DNA from: Adenophora triphylla var. japonica
Lineage: Eukaryota > Streptophyta > Magnoliopsida > Asterales > Campanulaceae
Assembly (NCBI GenBank): GCA_022495995.1
Contig: JAFEMH010005411.1
Span: forward strand, 1 to 64,000
Length of the DNA: 64,000 bases
Reading direction: 5' to 3'
The translations under genes were made by a program, and so were the position numbers. Positions 43,572 to 56,392 of this stretch are shown one piece after another (position 1 is the first letter of the stretch; every line of letters begins with the position of its first letter). The notes beneath the pieces were generated by a model that saw only the letters and a program-made list of their open reading frames with translations, did no database searches and had not been told where the DNA came from.

Positions 43572-44501
43572 GGAAGGATGATAAGTCAAGATGGAATTTG
43601 TCCCTCGGAAGAGAGATGTTTTGCTTGGGCCCCTCGATGAGTGATAATGATGAAAGTGTATGGTCGTACCCCAATATGATTGGAACTATCATTATACTCA
43701 TGATCGAGAAAGCATTGAACAAAGACAAGTTGACGAGGACCATGACTTATGTTCAATATAACATCGCGAGACAAAGGGAAAAATGGAAGTGTACCATTGG
43801 CAACGTGAACTCTTACGTTACATTATTTGGGTAGACATAATGGCTTGCTAGAGTCTGCTTATGTCTTATGAGGGTCGATATGATCGAATTCATTGCCAAC
43901 ATAATGTAATCCTATTGGTTCACACACAACTAGAATGAATTGATTAAACCATTGGAAGAAAGATTGAGAAAACTCCTCCCTGGCCTTGTTAGGCCGTGCG
44001 ACAGAACATGCCATGTGTTGTGTCTGGTCGTGCGACACAACAAGCCACTGAGGCGGTTTGACAGAATCCTTTCCTAATTTGATTAGGATTCATAATCTAT
44101 ACTAATGTACTATAAATATGAACGTCTGTCAACCCTAAAAAGCTAGCCAAAATTCTCAATAGAAATTCACAAACATATTCTCAATATTATTCCAAGGGTT
44201 TATAGGATCTAGCAATCTTCAAGAAATTGTTTTTCGATTCATTCAAAGGTGTGGATACCGAAAGAGGGTCTTCACTCGTTCATCGATCAAGACCTAGAGT
44301 TTAAGCAAGTTGAAGAACGAAGTTTGTGATTCGAAATCACATAATCAAATCGTTCGATAGCTCAAGAACGGAAAGCGTTCAAGGTTGGTTACATCTATCT
44401 CATAGTTTTCAAGTTAATTGTATAGAACGAATCCTAGGGCTTCTTGGGTTTTATGTTTTTAATGCTTAATTCCGCTGCGCATGGACCCGTAAAATCCAAC
44501 A
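43572..44501 (+). mobile_element. 5' LTR of element D, right part
   Basis: Matches 50,237-51,167. It keeps the TATA box (44,111-44,118) and promoter palindromes and ends AATCCAACA. Confidence 0.94.
43993..44118 (+). promoter_or_regulatory. Element D 5' LTR promoter: GYCGTGCGAC palindromes and TATA box
   Basis: GCCGTGCGAC (43,993-44,002) is followed by AGAACATGCC. GTCGTGCGAC (44,027-44,036) is followed by ACAACAAGCC. They are 34 bp apart. TATAAATA lies at 44,111-44,118. The 3' LTR repeats the arrangement at 50,658-50,783. Confidence 0.78.
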
Positions 44502-44502
44502 A

Positions 44503-44517
44503 TGGTATCAGAGCCCC
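44503..44517 (+). other. Primer binding site of element D (initiator Met tRNA)
   Basis: TGGTATCAGAGCCCC begins one base behind the LTR; TGGTATCAGAGC is the standard site of plant copia elements. Confidence 0.95.
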
Positions 44518-44743
44518 GTTCGTATGATTAAGTTTGAATTAACATGCTAGAAAAGTAATATAAAATCGTTTATATGTTCTTTTGCATGTTATGTATGCGA
44601 TAGATTAATTGTTTTTGAAACAATATGCCTAATTCGTGTTCTAATGATATTGAATTAAATCTGTTAAAAGTCGTTTGCATGATTTAATTGCTCTGTGATT
44701 TAGAATTGATTAAATTCTGGAAATCTGGAAAACAGTCATCCTG

Positions 44744-44801
44744 TGTCACGCGACAGAACTAGCTTCTGTCATGCGACAGAACTTGCTTCTGTCACGCGAC
44801 A
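44744..44801 (+). repeat. Threefold TGTCACGCGACA array in the D leader, 23-bp period
   Basis: TGTCACGCGACA (44,744), TGTCATGCGACA (44,767) and TGTCACGCGACA (44,790) are exactly 23 bp apart, with GAACTAGCTTC and GAACTTGCTTC as spacers. The array lies about 630 bp behind the TATA box. The solo LTR at 3,118 has the same core, copy number and spacing. Confidence 0.92.
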
Positions 44802-45842
44802 CTTTTACCCCAATCTGGGCAGTATCAGTTTGATGAACAATCTGGTTGATCTATGAATGTGTTTACAATCTGATATGTTTATGTGTTAATCTGGATGCTA
44901 TAAAATTGAGTTTATAGGGCTATGCTAGATTAATTCATTATTTATGCATGCTTAGTTGATTAAAATGTGATTTTAATAATTATTGCGATGCATGATTTAC
45001 TTGTTCTTACGTGCTAAGAGATTTTATGTTTAGTTGAAACATTGCATCATAGTTTCCTAATATGTTTAGATTTAGACATTAAAATTTTGGATTTTATGAT
45101 TGTTTATGGAAACAAGTCATAATTACGCGAAATTTAAAAGGAAACTGATTGTTTATAAAATGTAGTGATTATGTTGCCAAATCGGAGGCGGATTTCGATT
45201 GTGCATGTCTAGGAGAGTTCTGTCTAAGGAAGAGTTGGTACTTAAGTAGTCCTTGTGGCTCACCTATCTTCCTTGGAACTTACCTGGTGCACGATTATGA
45301 CTATCTTTGCTGATATGCTTATAATCTACCTTAAAGAACCTTTATTTAACTTTTAAGTTCTTTATGCCAATTCATGATTAAAACACTTGAGACCAATCGG
45401 ATAGTTTTGGGTGGGCTTGCCATAGCAAGGTGCTTTGATTCTATTCGAATGCGAGCAAGATGAGGAAATGGTCGTTCCTATACGTTTAAAGTGAATGAAC
45501 TTAATTGGGCTATCAAAATGGTTTTGGACCCAAGGCATAAGATGAGATTAAAATATGCCTAGACATATGATGTCTTGAATGAATCTCATAAAAGATCTAA
45601 GAGTCATATATGTGATATGATTGATGTTTTCTACCTAATTAATTTAATTTTGAGCGGTTTGCCATAGCAAACTTGAAATTGAATTAAAGTTGGATCTTAG
45701 CCCATTAAATGTATATTATGCTTATTTGCATTTGAAGGTGTATAATTTAGTGGGAGCATTTTATATAAAATGCATTATACTTTTCATATGATATGTTTAC
45801 TTATATGTGTTCATATTTTATGTATATCTTTTTGTAGAATAA
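44802..45842. other. Untranslated leader of element D
   Basis: About 1 kb of AT-rich sequence before gag. No gene, repeat or motif recognised. Confidence 0.6.
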
Positions 45843-46625
45843 ATGGCATCAAACAATAATCACTTTTCACTTCGATTTGTCCTTGAGAAGGAAAAGTTGG
45901 AAGAGAATGGTACAAACTATATGGATTGGATCCGTAGTTTGAGAATTGTTCTCAAGCAAGAGGAAAAACTGTACGTTCTCGAGGAACCTATTCCACCTGA
46001 ACCTGCTGCCAACGCTACTAGGGCAGTAAGGGATCAATATCTGAAGCACAAGCGTGACTCTATAGATGTTGGTTGCCTTATGCTCTCCGCCATGTGCAAG
46101 AACCTTCAGAAGGATCTTGAGCACTTGGGGACAGTTGACTTAAACAATCGACTGATGGAAATGTTCCAAGTACAAGCTAGGCAAGAAAGGTACAACACAG
46201 TTACGGTCTTGACCTCATGCAAGATGAGTGAAGGACAAGTTGTTAGTCCCCATGCTCTTAAGTTGAAGGGCCACATTGAGCATCTTGAAAGGCTCGGTTT
46301 TCCAATTAGCCAAGAGTTGGCTACCGACATAATATTGAATTCATTACCCAAAAGTTTTAGTAATTTCATAATGCACTATAACATGGGTTGAATGAATAAA
46401 AACCTTTCCGAGTTAGTTCAAATGTTGAACACTGCGGAAACCAATATTGTCGAGAAGAAAACCGACCAAGTGCTGATGGTTAACAAGGGGAAGGGTTTCA
46501 AGAGTAAGGGAAAAGCAAAGGTTGCTAATCCTAAGGCAAAAGTTGCCAAACCCAAAGAGGCTTCCAAGCCTAAAGAGGCTAAGCCCAAGTCCCGAGAGGA
46601 TGCGATGCTGCTTCCATTGCAATGA
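45843..46625 (+). pseudogene. Copia gag of element D
   Basis: Starts MASNNNHFSLRFVLEKEKL and continues with TNYMDWIRSLRIVLKQEEKL, the N-terminal signature of copia gag. An in-frame TGA at 46,389-46,391 interrupts it. The frame continues to 46,625 through a Lys/Pro/Ala-rich linker. The zinc knuckle (CFHCNEIGHW, near 46,610) is in another frame and lacks its last cysteine. Gag would form the particle; this copy cannot make a complete one. Confidence 0.9.
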
Positions 46626-46634
46626 GATTGGACA

Positions 46635-49600
46635 TTGGAGGAGAAAGCTGCGCAAAATACAAGGAAGCAGAAGAAGAGCAAAGGAGTTGCTTCGACTTCG
46701 GGTATCTTTGTTATAGATATATTCCTATCTACTTCTAGTTCTTGGGTATTGGATACCGGATGTGGAACTCATATTTGTTTAAATGTACAGGGTCTAAAGA
46801 ACATAAGGATGCTTAAGGAAGGTGAAGTGGACCTACGTGTGGGGAATGGAGCAAGAGTTCTTTGCATTAGCCGTAGAAACTTATGAAGTTACTTTACCTA
46901 GTGGACTAATACTTGTTTTGAACAATTGTTATTACGTTCCAGCTTTAAGTAGGAATATTATTTAGATTTCATGTTTGGATAATGAAGGTTTTAATTTTCT
47001 TATATGTGATAAGAAATTTTCCATTTACAAGAGAGATATACATTATTGTACTGCTGTTTCATTCAATGGCCTTTATATTCTTGATGTTGAAAATCGTGAT
47101 AATGATATCTATAACATTAACAAGAGATCTAAACCCAATGATGTAAACCACACTTACTTATGGCATTGTCGTCTTGGCCATATAAACGAGAAACGCATTT
47201 CTAAACTCCACAAAGATGGATTTTAGACTCACATGATTATGAATCTTATGAGACATGCGAATCTTGTTTACTTGGAAAGATGACCAAGGACCCATTTACC
47301 AAAACCGGTGAAAGGGCAGGCGACTTATTAGGACTCATACATACCGATGTATGTGGGCCTATGAGTAGCGATGCTAGGGAAGGATTTCGGTACTTCATAA
47401 CATTCATTGATGATTATAGTAGATTTGGATATGTTTATCTAATGAAACATAAAAGTGAATCGTTTGAGATATTTAGAATATTTCAAAATGAGGTACAAAA
47501 TCAACTTGGCAAAACTATTAAGGTACTTCGATCCGATCGAGGTGGTGAATATTTGAGCCAAGAATTTGTGATCATCTTAAGAGTTGTGGAATCGTTTGAG
47601 AACTCTCTCCACAGGAACACCACAATGGAATGGTGTGTACGAAAGGAGGAATAGAACTTTGTTGGACATGGTTCGTTCTATGATGAGTCAAGTTGAGCTT
47701 CCTTTATCCTTTTGGGGACATGCACTAGAAAGCTGCGCTTTCACTATAAACAGAGTTCCTACCAAATCGGTTCAAAAGACCCCATATGAGATGTGGCATG
47801 GAAGAAAACCTAGTTTGTCTTTCATGAAGATTTGGGGTTGCGATGCATATGTCAAGAAGTTAAATTCTGACAAGCTAGCACCTAAGTTTGATAAATGTGT
47901 TTTCGTGGGTTATCCTAAGGAAACCAAAGGATACTATTTCTACAACCGAAACGAGAACAAAGTGTTTGTTGCTCGAAATGGTACTTTCTTAGAAAAGGAT
48001 TTTCTTCGCAAAGGAACCAGTGGGAGTAAAATTGATCTCGAAGAAATTCGAGAACCCGAAAACAACATTGAACCAATGGTAGAGACTGAACCAAGTTCAC
48101 AAGCAGTTGTGGAACTGGTTCAAGATACACAAGTTCTTCGCCGAAGTGGTAGGTCACGATCCGAACCCGAGAGATATGGATTTCTCGTTACGGAAAGTGA
48201 TGAAGTGGAGTTAATCGAAAATGATGAACCTACTTGCTATCAAGAGGCGATGTCCGCTCCTGATTCGGAAAAATGGCAAGATCTGAATTACAATCCATGG
48301 ATGATAATCAAGTTTGGAACTTGATTGATCCACCCGAAGGTGTAAAAACCATAGGGTGCAAGTGGGTCTTCAATAAGAAGACCGACATGGATGGGAAGGT
48401 GCACACCTATAAGGCTAGGCTTGTAGCTAAGGGATATAGGCAGATTCATGGCATCGACTATGATGAAACCTTTTCGCCTGTAGCTATGCTTAAGTCTATT
48501 AGAATTTTAATTGCCATAGCCGCATATTATGACTATGAAATATGGCAAATGGATGTCAAAACAGCTTTCCTAAATGGGAAGTTACTTGAGGATGTATACA
48601 TGATACAACCTGAAGGTTTTGTTAATCCAGAAAATTCTAACAAGGTGTGTAAGTTGCAGAAATCCATTTATGGATTGAAGCAAGCTTCTAGGAGTTGGAA
48701 TCTACGTTTTGATGAAGCAATCAAAGAGTTTGGCTTTATCAAGAACGAAGATGAACCTTGTGTATACAAGAAAATTAGTGGGAGCGTAGCACTATTTTTG
48801 GTGTTGTATGTCGACGATATCTTACTCATTGGAAATGACATTCTGCACTCTGTTGTCAAGTCTTGGTTGGGAAAGTGCTTTTCGATGAAAGATATGGGCG
48901 AAGCTGCATATATCCTTGGTATCAAGATCTATAGAGATAGATCCAAGAGGATGATTGGTTTAAGTCAAAGTACTTACATTGACAAGGTTCTTAGAAGATT
49001 CCAAATGGAAAATTCTAAAAGGAAAAACTTGCCAATGTTACATGGTATATCTCTTTGCAAGAATCAAAGTCCTAAGACTAATGATGAGCGAAAGAGAATG
49101 AATGGTATTCCATATGCTTCAGCAATTGGGTCTATCATGTATGCTATGTTATGTACTAGACCCGATGTCTCGTGTGCTCTAAGCATGACGAGTAGGTACC
49201 AATCGGATCTCGGCGAACCACATTGGATAGCAGTCAAGAATATTCTTAAGTACTTACGAAGAACTAAGGATGTATTCTTGGTCTTTGGAGGAATGGAAGA
49301 AGATCTTGTAGTGAAAGGCTACACAGATGCTAGCTTCCAAACCGACAAAGATGATTTCGAATCGTGATCTGGATTTTTGTTTACGCTTAATGGAGGCCTT
49401 TGTGAGTTGGAAAAGTTCCAAGCAAAGTACCGTCGCTGATTCTACAACCGAAGGCGAGTACATAGCGGCATCCGATGCACTAAGAAGCGGTTTGGATCAA
49501 AAAGTTCATTAGTGATTTGGAAGTCGTTCCAAGCATCAGAGACCCTATTGAACTTTATTGTGACAACAATGGTGCCATTGCACAAGCAAAGGAACCAAGG

Positions 49601-49790
49601 TCACACCAGAGATCCAAACATATACTTTGACGTTTCCACATTATCCGAGAGATATGTGAAAGGGAAGACGTAAAGATATGCAGAGTAGACACTGATGACA
49701 ACGTGGCGGACCCATTAACTAAGGCTCTCCCGCAAGCTAAACATGATGGTCATGTTAGGTCCATGGGTATTCGATACATGGTAGATTGGG
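46635..49790 (+). pseudogene. Copia pol of element D: protease, integrase, RT, RNase H
   Basis: Protease: SSWVLDTGCGTHICLN (near 46,738), a D-T-G active site. Pre-integrase zinc domain: YLWHCRLGHINEKRISKLH (near 47,155). Integrase core (47,280-48,324): IHTDVCGPM, DDYSRFGYVYLMKHKSE and, after a shift near 47,580, PQWNGVYERRNRTLLDMVRS. RT (48,273-49,367): QMDVKTAFLNGKLLEDVYM and the catalytic YVDDILLIGNDI (near 48,808). RNase H (49,320-49,780): ADSTTEGEYIAASDA and CDNNGAIAQAKEPRS. Frames change at about 46,890, 47,226, 47,580, 48,290 and 49,360. Integrase before RT fixes the element as Ty1/copia. I do not assign the lineage within copia. Confidence 0.93.
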
Positions 49791-49794
49791 CCTA

Positions 49795-49809
49795 GTGCAA
49801 GTGGGAGAC
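49795..49809 (+). other. Polypurine tract of element D
   Basis: AGTGCAAGTGGGAGAC directly before the LTR, directly behind the RNase H end, as in many copia elements. Confidence 0.85.
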
Positions 49810-51167
49810 TGTTAGTGTTATGCCCTAGGCCTATGATTGATAGACTTATGTGTTGACATTATTTATTATTATATGAGATGTTTATCATTTGATTATTATA
49901 TGTTTTGTATATTTGTTTATAATAATCTCCGTCCCTAATTATTAAGAGAATAATTAGTATAATTGTCAATGGATAATCATACGATGATTATATGCATAGA
50001 GATGCACATTGAAATTATGGGTACTTGTTAGAGAACAAGTGACTAGACTTGACCCGTATGAGATTTATGTCATGGTCAAATGTCTTAATTAAATCTCATA
50101 TGGTCACTTCATTTAGTCCCTAGACCTGAGATTATCATGACCTTACATATGATGAAAGTCATGTTTGATTTTAGTCAAACGGTATCTTAACACGATATCT
50201 ATAAAGGCTATCTTTGGCATGATCGGATTCATGATGGGAAGGATGATAAGTCAAGATGGAATTTGTCCCTCGGAAGAGAGATGTTTTGCTTGGGCCCCTC
50301 GATGAGTGATAATGATGAAAGTGTATGGCCGTACCCCAATATGATTGGAACTATCATTATACTCAAGATCGAGAAAGCATTGAACAAAGACAAGTTGACG
50401 AGGACCATGACTTGTGTTCAATATAACATCGCGAGACAAAGGGAGAAATGGAAGTGTACCATTGGAAACGTGAACTCTTACGTTACATTATTTGGGTAGA
50501 CATAATGGCTTGCTAGAGTCCGCTTATGTCTTATGAGGGTCGATATGATCGAACTCATTGCCAACATAATGTAATCCTATTGGGTCACACACAACTAGAA
50601 TGAATTGATTAAACCATTGGAAGAATGATTGAGAAAACTCCTCCCTGGCCTTGTTAGGCCGTGCGACAGAACAAGCCATGTGCTGTGTCTGGTCGTGCGA
50701 CACAACAAGCCACTGAGGCGGTTTGACAGAATCCTTTCCTAATTTGATTAGGATTCATATTCTATACTAATGTACTATAAATATGAACGTCTGTCAACCC
50801 TAAAAAGCTAGCCGAAATTCTCAATAGAAATTCACAAACATATTCTCAATATTATTCCAAGGGTTTATAGGATCTAGCAATCTTCAAGAAATTGTTCTTG
50901 GATTCATTCAAAGGTGTGGATACCGAAAGAGGGTCTTCGCTCGTTCATCGATCAAGACCTAGAGTTCAAGCAAGTTGAAGAACGAAGTTTGTGATTCGAA
51001 ATCACATAATCAAATCGTTCGATAGCTCAAGATCGGAAAGCGTTCAAGGTTGGTTACATCTATCTCATAGTTTTCAAGTTAATTGTATAGAACGAATCCT
51101 AGGGCTTCTTGGGTTTTATGTTTTTTAATGCTTAATTCCGCTGTGCATGGACCCGTAAAACCCAACA
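49810..51167 (+). mobile_element. 3' LTR of element D, complete
   Basis: 1,358 bp from TGTTAGTGTTATGCCC to AACCCAACA. Palindromes GCCGTGCGAC (50,658-50,667) and GTCGTGCGAC (50,692-50,701) precede TATAAATA (50,776-50,783). The copy of the first tail reads AGAACAAGCC here and AGAACATGCC in the 5' LTR. Confidence 0.94.
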
Positions 51168-54100
51168 CCTGGCTGCATCAGATCAATGGCGTGGCATCCA
51201 CCCTTCACCAGTGCCTCAAGTTCATGCAAGGCAACGAGCTAACCACAGTCTACGGCGACAGCGTCACCACCGAGGGGACCAGCACCAACGACATTCCAGT
51301 GTTAGAAATCAAGCATAATGATGACTTAGCATTAACTGGATTCACTCTGGAGACCTCCAAGATCCAAATATGCAACGTGGACCTTCCACTATCTCACGAC
51401 AAGATTCCTCCCGCCATGAAGATGATGAAACTCATGAACTTCATCCCAGGACCGGGGCTCGGCAAATGGTTACAGGGCCATCACCAAGTCATTGAAGTCA
51501 AGGACCAAACCACGGTCCAGGGGCTCGGTTATGTGCCAATACCGGCTGACATCAGGGAGAACAAAAGGCTCGCCCGCACCAAGCGGCGGCCCGCAAGGGA
51601 ACCTCAGACGGCACACCCAACCTCCGACCTTACGGTTTCGACATCGCTCATTTACATCACCAAAGGAACCAAGCAGCCGGGGAATTGGGGGGACCGACAA
51701 GGGAGAGCAGCGGCTGAGCGGGGACCACCAAGGGAACCGGCAAGCGAGCGAGGGGCCAAGCAACGGAACCCGGCCGAGCGGGCGAGGGGACCGACAGTGG
51801 AAGCGATGAAGATAAGAAAGAAGTAGGGATAGTCGGCACGGAGACTACGAAAGGATGGAATAGTTAGCATGGGACCTCAAGCGTTTGAGAGGACTCAAGG
51901 CTAATCCGATTATGGGAGCGTTCCTCGACATCACGGCTTTACACTGGACCAGCTGCCATCACGAGTCCGGCATGCAGTAAACATTGAGGTATCCCAGAGA
52001 TACTGAAAGAGCAACTCGGGGTACTCTTCTGGGAAACAGATTGTTCGGATCAGCCGCCGAGGCTACATTCGAGACAGTAACTCCAAAGCGAAGGAACCGG
52101 GAATTCATAGAAGACGCTCTCGGTGGACCGGCTCTACGAGTCTCTTTGAAGAAGTCATGGAGGTGCCAAACCTAATTGACCTAGGCTCGAAAACAGCATG
52201 ATCTCCATGATTGGGACAGCGAAGCCAAGCCTCTCGATCCCCGAACCCTCATCAAGCATCCCGGCAATGCCCTTTGAAGAAGCTGGGTAACTTTCACGGA
52301 CCCGAGGGCAAGCCGGACGGGGTGGAAGACAAGGCCCGGCCTGCACCCACATCTCCATAAACCCGGTCTAATACCCTCTGAGTCAGTCCTTGTAAAAGTC
52401 CAGTCCTCTGAGTCGTCCAACGGCCTTACGCATTAAGACTATGATAATGTAGCCAACCATGTATTTCCGCTCACATCTAATGAAAAGTCTGACCTTTCGG
52501 AGTATCCTCTCATTGCCACTTTAACAACTGATAAGTTAACAAACAACTTAAAAGACGTTAATAACTCAATTGATAAAGAAGCAGACGCATTAAATGAACA
52601 ATACATTAAAGAAGTTCTCGAGCGTGTAGTTGACCAAGAGGACAACCGGGCCCAAGCTGCCGAAGAGGTTATCACCAAAGTGAACATGGGGTCAGTGCAA
52701 GAGCCTAAAGAGACACAAGTGGGCAGTTTCTTCGCCAATGCAGAAAAAGAGCCCTGATAAGCCTCCTCCGGGAGTATGTTGACGTGTTCGCTGGTCATAC
52801 CGGGACATGCCGAGGACTCGATCCCTCGATCGTGGAGCACGAGAATTCCCTGGATCCCGAATCCAAGCACATCAAACGAAGTTGTGCAAGATCAAGCGAG
52901 TGGTCCTTGCAAGTGAAAGAAGAGATTGAGAAAATGCTCAGAGTTGGTTTCATCGAGTGATTGAGTACCCGACTTGGCTCTCCAACATCGTGACGGTCAC
53001 CAAGGCCAATGGAAAGGTCGAGATCTTTGTGTGGATTTCCGGGATCTCAACAAGGCCAGCCCTAAAGATGATTTCCACTGCCTAACATCGACATGCTAGT
53101 CGACACCACGGCAAATTTCGAAGTAAAGTCCTTCGTGGACGGGTTCGCTGGATACAACCAGATCAAAATGTCCGAGGAGGATCAAGCCAAGACTACTTTC
53201 ACCACTCCGTGGGGGATATACTGCTACACGGTCATGCCGTTCGGTCTGAAGAACACTGGGGCTACTTACCAGTGGGCTGCAACAGCCCTCTTCCATGACA
53301 TTATTCACAAAGAAATCGAAGTATATGTCGACGACATGATCATCCACTCCAGAGGATCAAACATGCAGCACATGACAGATCTGAGAAAGTTCTTCAACAG
53401 ACTCAGAAAGCACTCCATGAGATTGAACCCTACGAAGTGCACCTTCGGCGTCAAACGTGGCAAGGTACTAGGGTACGTGGTTAGAAAAAGAGGTATCGAA
53501 GCCGATCCCAAGAAAATCAAGGCCATCATCGACATGAAGCCGCCTAAGACTTTGACAGAAGTGAAAAGCTTTATGGGAAGACTTCTGTACATCAGTCGCT
53601 TCATCAACCAGTTTACATCTCTCTGCGAGCCCATGTTCAAACTGATGAAGAAGAATGCCGACATCAAGCCCAGGGCCAGAGTGCCGGGCGGCTTTCGAGA
53701 AAATCAAGACCTACTTGGTGAATCCCCCAATTCTATGCCCGCCACATGAAGACAAGCCACTACTCCTGTATCGACAATAACGAGACACGTCAATCGAAGC
53801 AATCTTTGGCGCAAGAACAGAAAGATTCCAAGGTTGAGCATGCAATCTACTTCGTAAGCCGAAGCTTCAAGGAAGTGAACTCGGCTACTCGGCATTAGAG
53901 AAAACTTGTACCGCCTTGGTATGGGTAGTCGGAAGCTGAAACACTACATGCGGTCACATTCAGTGCTTCTGGTCTCCAAAATGGACCCCGTCAGATATCT
54001 CTTTGACAAGCCATCCCTGTCAATGCGACTAGCCAAGTGGTCATTCTTCCTAGCTGAATTCGACATCAAGTACATGGTCAGAAAATCAACAAAGGGCGAG

Positions 54101-55960
54101 TAATGGCGGATCAGTGGCCGACTTCCCAAGCGGTGAATCCAAAGGTCTGATCGCGGTTTCGGACGACGGAATCTTCTCACTCGGCCGGCGCAAACCGCGC
54201 AACTCTTCTTCGATGGGGCAGCCAACAAGAAGGGAATGGTATTGGAATGCTCCTTGTCGATCCCAGGATGAGCATACTCCCATAGCCATCAAGCGAGAAT
54301 TTTGAAACAACCAACAATGCGGCGAGAATCTGAAGCTGTGCGGCCGTGCAGGAAGCCGCCCTCGGCGCAACATCTCGAAGCTGGATGTATACGGAGACTC
54401 GGCGTGATCATCAATCAAGTGTCCAACAAATGGAAGACGGTAGATTATGGCCTTGAAGTACCACGCGTACATGGAGGAGCTCATTGCTCGGTTCAAGGAC
54501 ATCTCTTTTCACTATTTGCCAAGAGACGGGAACCGCCGCGAGATGCCACAGCTACCCTAGCATCTCTTGTCGAAATTCCCGATGGGAAATCGGTAAAACC
54601 CCTCGAGAATAGGCGGACGGAAACACCCGCTTATTCTTTGTGAGATCGAAATAAAAAAGGAAACGATCGACGAACCACTGGTACAATCAAATCTACCGGT
54701 ACCTCCAAAACGGAGAATCTTCCTTCACAAATGAAGATGGAAAATACAAAGAAGGGATCAAAGCCAAAAACATGATGGCATTAAAATGCCTGGCATCCCA
54801 TTTCGTCATTCTGGGGGTATGTTGTACAAGAAGCGCCACCAAGGGCCACTCCTTCGGTGTGTAAACAAAGAAAAAGCCATCGAGCTAATGAACGAAGTTC
54901 ACAACGGAACACAACGGTCCGCACATGAACGCCGAGCATTGACACGAGATCATTCTCCGTATGGGATACTATTGGATATCGATGGAAACAGACTACATCC
55001 GGTTCGTCAGAAGGCTGCGACAAATGTCAACGGTTCTCCAACCTCAATCACATCCCTCCTCATGAACTCTATTGCATGACTACACCATGGCCTTTCGCCA
55101 CATGGGAATCAACGTCATCGGCAAGATCACTCCACCGAGGGAGCAATGGTCACGAGTTCATTCTAGTCGCGATCGACTACTTCACCAAATGGGTAGAAGC
55201 CGGATCGTACAAAGGCTTGAATTCTAAGAAGGTGGCCGAGTTCATCAAAGAGAACATCGTAATGTGGATACGGAGTGCCCAACGAGATCATATCCGACAA
55301 TGGGACCCACTTCGAAGGAGATTGTGACCAGCTGGCGGCCGAATTCGAGTCACGCGTCACAAGTCTTCTCCTTACGAGACCACAAACCAATGGTGCGGTA
55401 GATGCGGAAATAAGACTCTCGCCATGATAATCGGAAGATGACCACCGGAGGTCGGGAGGCGGCCGAAAAGCTACATCTAGCCCTGCGGGGATACGGAACA
55501 TCGGTCGAGAACCGCCACGGGAGACTCCGTTCGCACTTACCTATGGAATGGAAGCGATGTTACCGTGGAATTGGAAATTCCATTCCTCAGAGTCCTCTTG
55601 GAAAACGGGATCAATGAAGTCGAATGGCTACAAAGCCATCACGACGAACTTGCTCTACTCGACGAGCGCGGATTGAAAGCCATGGAACACACTCGAGCCT
55701 ACCGGGCGAGAATGGCATGAGCATTCGACAAGAAAGTCAAGATCCGAGACATCGAGAGAAGGCGACTTGGTGCTAAAGGAAAAGCCTCCTACGCGGACCA
55801 ATCCCCTCGGAAAGTGGGAGCCTACTGGATAGGACCGTTCGTGGTACAAAGAATCTTCTCAGGAGGAGCCATGAAGTTAGCGAGATTTGGACGGGAACCC
55901 TTTCGTTAACCTCGTGAACGGAAGCAAGCTCCTTGATACTTCGTTTGAGGAAGAGCACGA
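51168..55960 (+). pseudogene. Element E pol: protease end, RT, RNase H, integrase
   Basis: The start carries the end of a retropepsin (HQINGVASTLHQCLKFMQG). A glycine-rich patch follows (51,450-51,490) and then a linker with many shifts. RT begins near 52,760; the open part (53,093-53,749) shows VDGFAGYNQIKMSEEDQAKT, MPFGLKNTGATYQW and the catalytic YVDDMIIHS (from 53,321). RNase H pieces follow (about 53,900-54,640), including a second, archaeal-type one with FFDGAANKKGM near 54,205. Integrase pieces follow: DYFTKWVEAGSYKG (near 55,165), the segment around DNGTHF (near 55,300) and the C-terminal HDELALLDERGLKAMEHTRA (55,637-55,696). Breaks are mostly one to a few missing bases. It contains the middle part that element A lost. 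Confidence 0.85.
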
Positions 55961-56392
55961 GTCAACTCTCCTTCCCCATACACTACCCCTCGGTAAAATT
56001 AAAGTGCTAAAAGAGTAATACCCAGCTGGATACATTCCGATAATGATCCGAGGTAAAAAACGGTCGCACTTCTTTTGTCTTTGTTTTTCTCAAATTCACC
56101 TAAAGTGTCGAACTACGGTGACTGAGCCCCTTAGTCCAATTGTAAAGGGGAACGTGGCGGCCATCATTGGTTCGGTCTCAAAAACAAAAAAAATACACTA
56201 AGCATCAATTGCTTGTGTTTGAAAAATTCTATTCAATTAACCTACAAATTCATTATCGTTAAAACTATCTTTGATGAGTTCAAGCACGGTCAACTCTTGA
56301 CTCGCTACACGCTAGCAAAACTACAATAAAACATTAATCGGTTAATGTGTATGCAATGACGGTGGGTGGATACTGCGGACGGCAAGGTCAAC
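55961..56392 (+). other. Post-pol region of E with GAACTACG motif
   Basis: GTGCTAAAAGAGTAATACCC (about 56,004) and the motif GAACTACGGTGACTGAGCC ... GGGAACGTGGCGGCC (56,109-56,162) followed by GGTTCGGTC correspond to 2,398-2,730 of element A. No gene. Confidence 0.75.

Larger units (their letters stand above)
43572..51167 (+). mobile_element. Element D: Ty1/copia element
   Basis: A partial 5' LTR (43,572-44,501), initiator-Met primer binding site, a long leader, gag, protease, integrase, RT and RNase H in copia order, a polypurine tract and a complete 3' LTR (49,810-51,167). The first 427 bp of the 5' LTR are missing because C inserted there and the left side was lost. LTR copies differ at about 20 of 930 positions plus one base gap (2.2%). 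To the right, the protease region of element E follows at once. Confidence 0.94.

Noticed and set aside
46413..46681. Hydrophobic - strand frames over copia gag
   Set aside because: They mirror the Lys/Pro/Ala-rich gag linker in the opposite strand; no gene signals.
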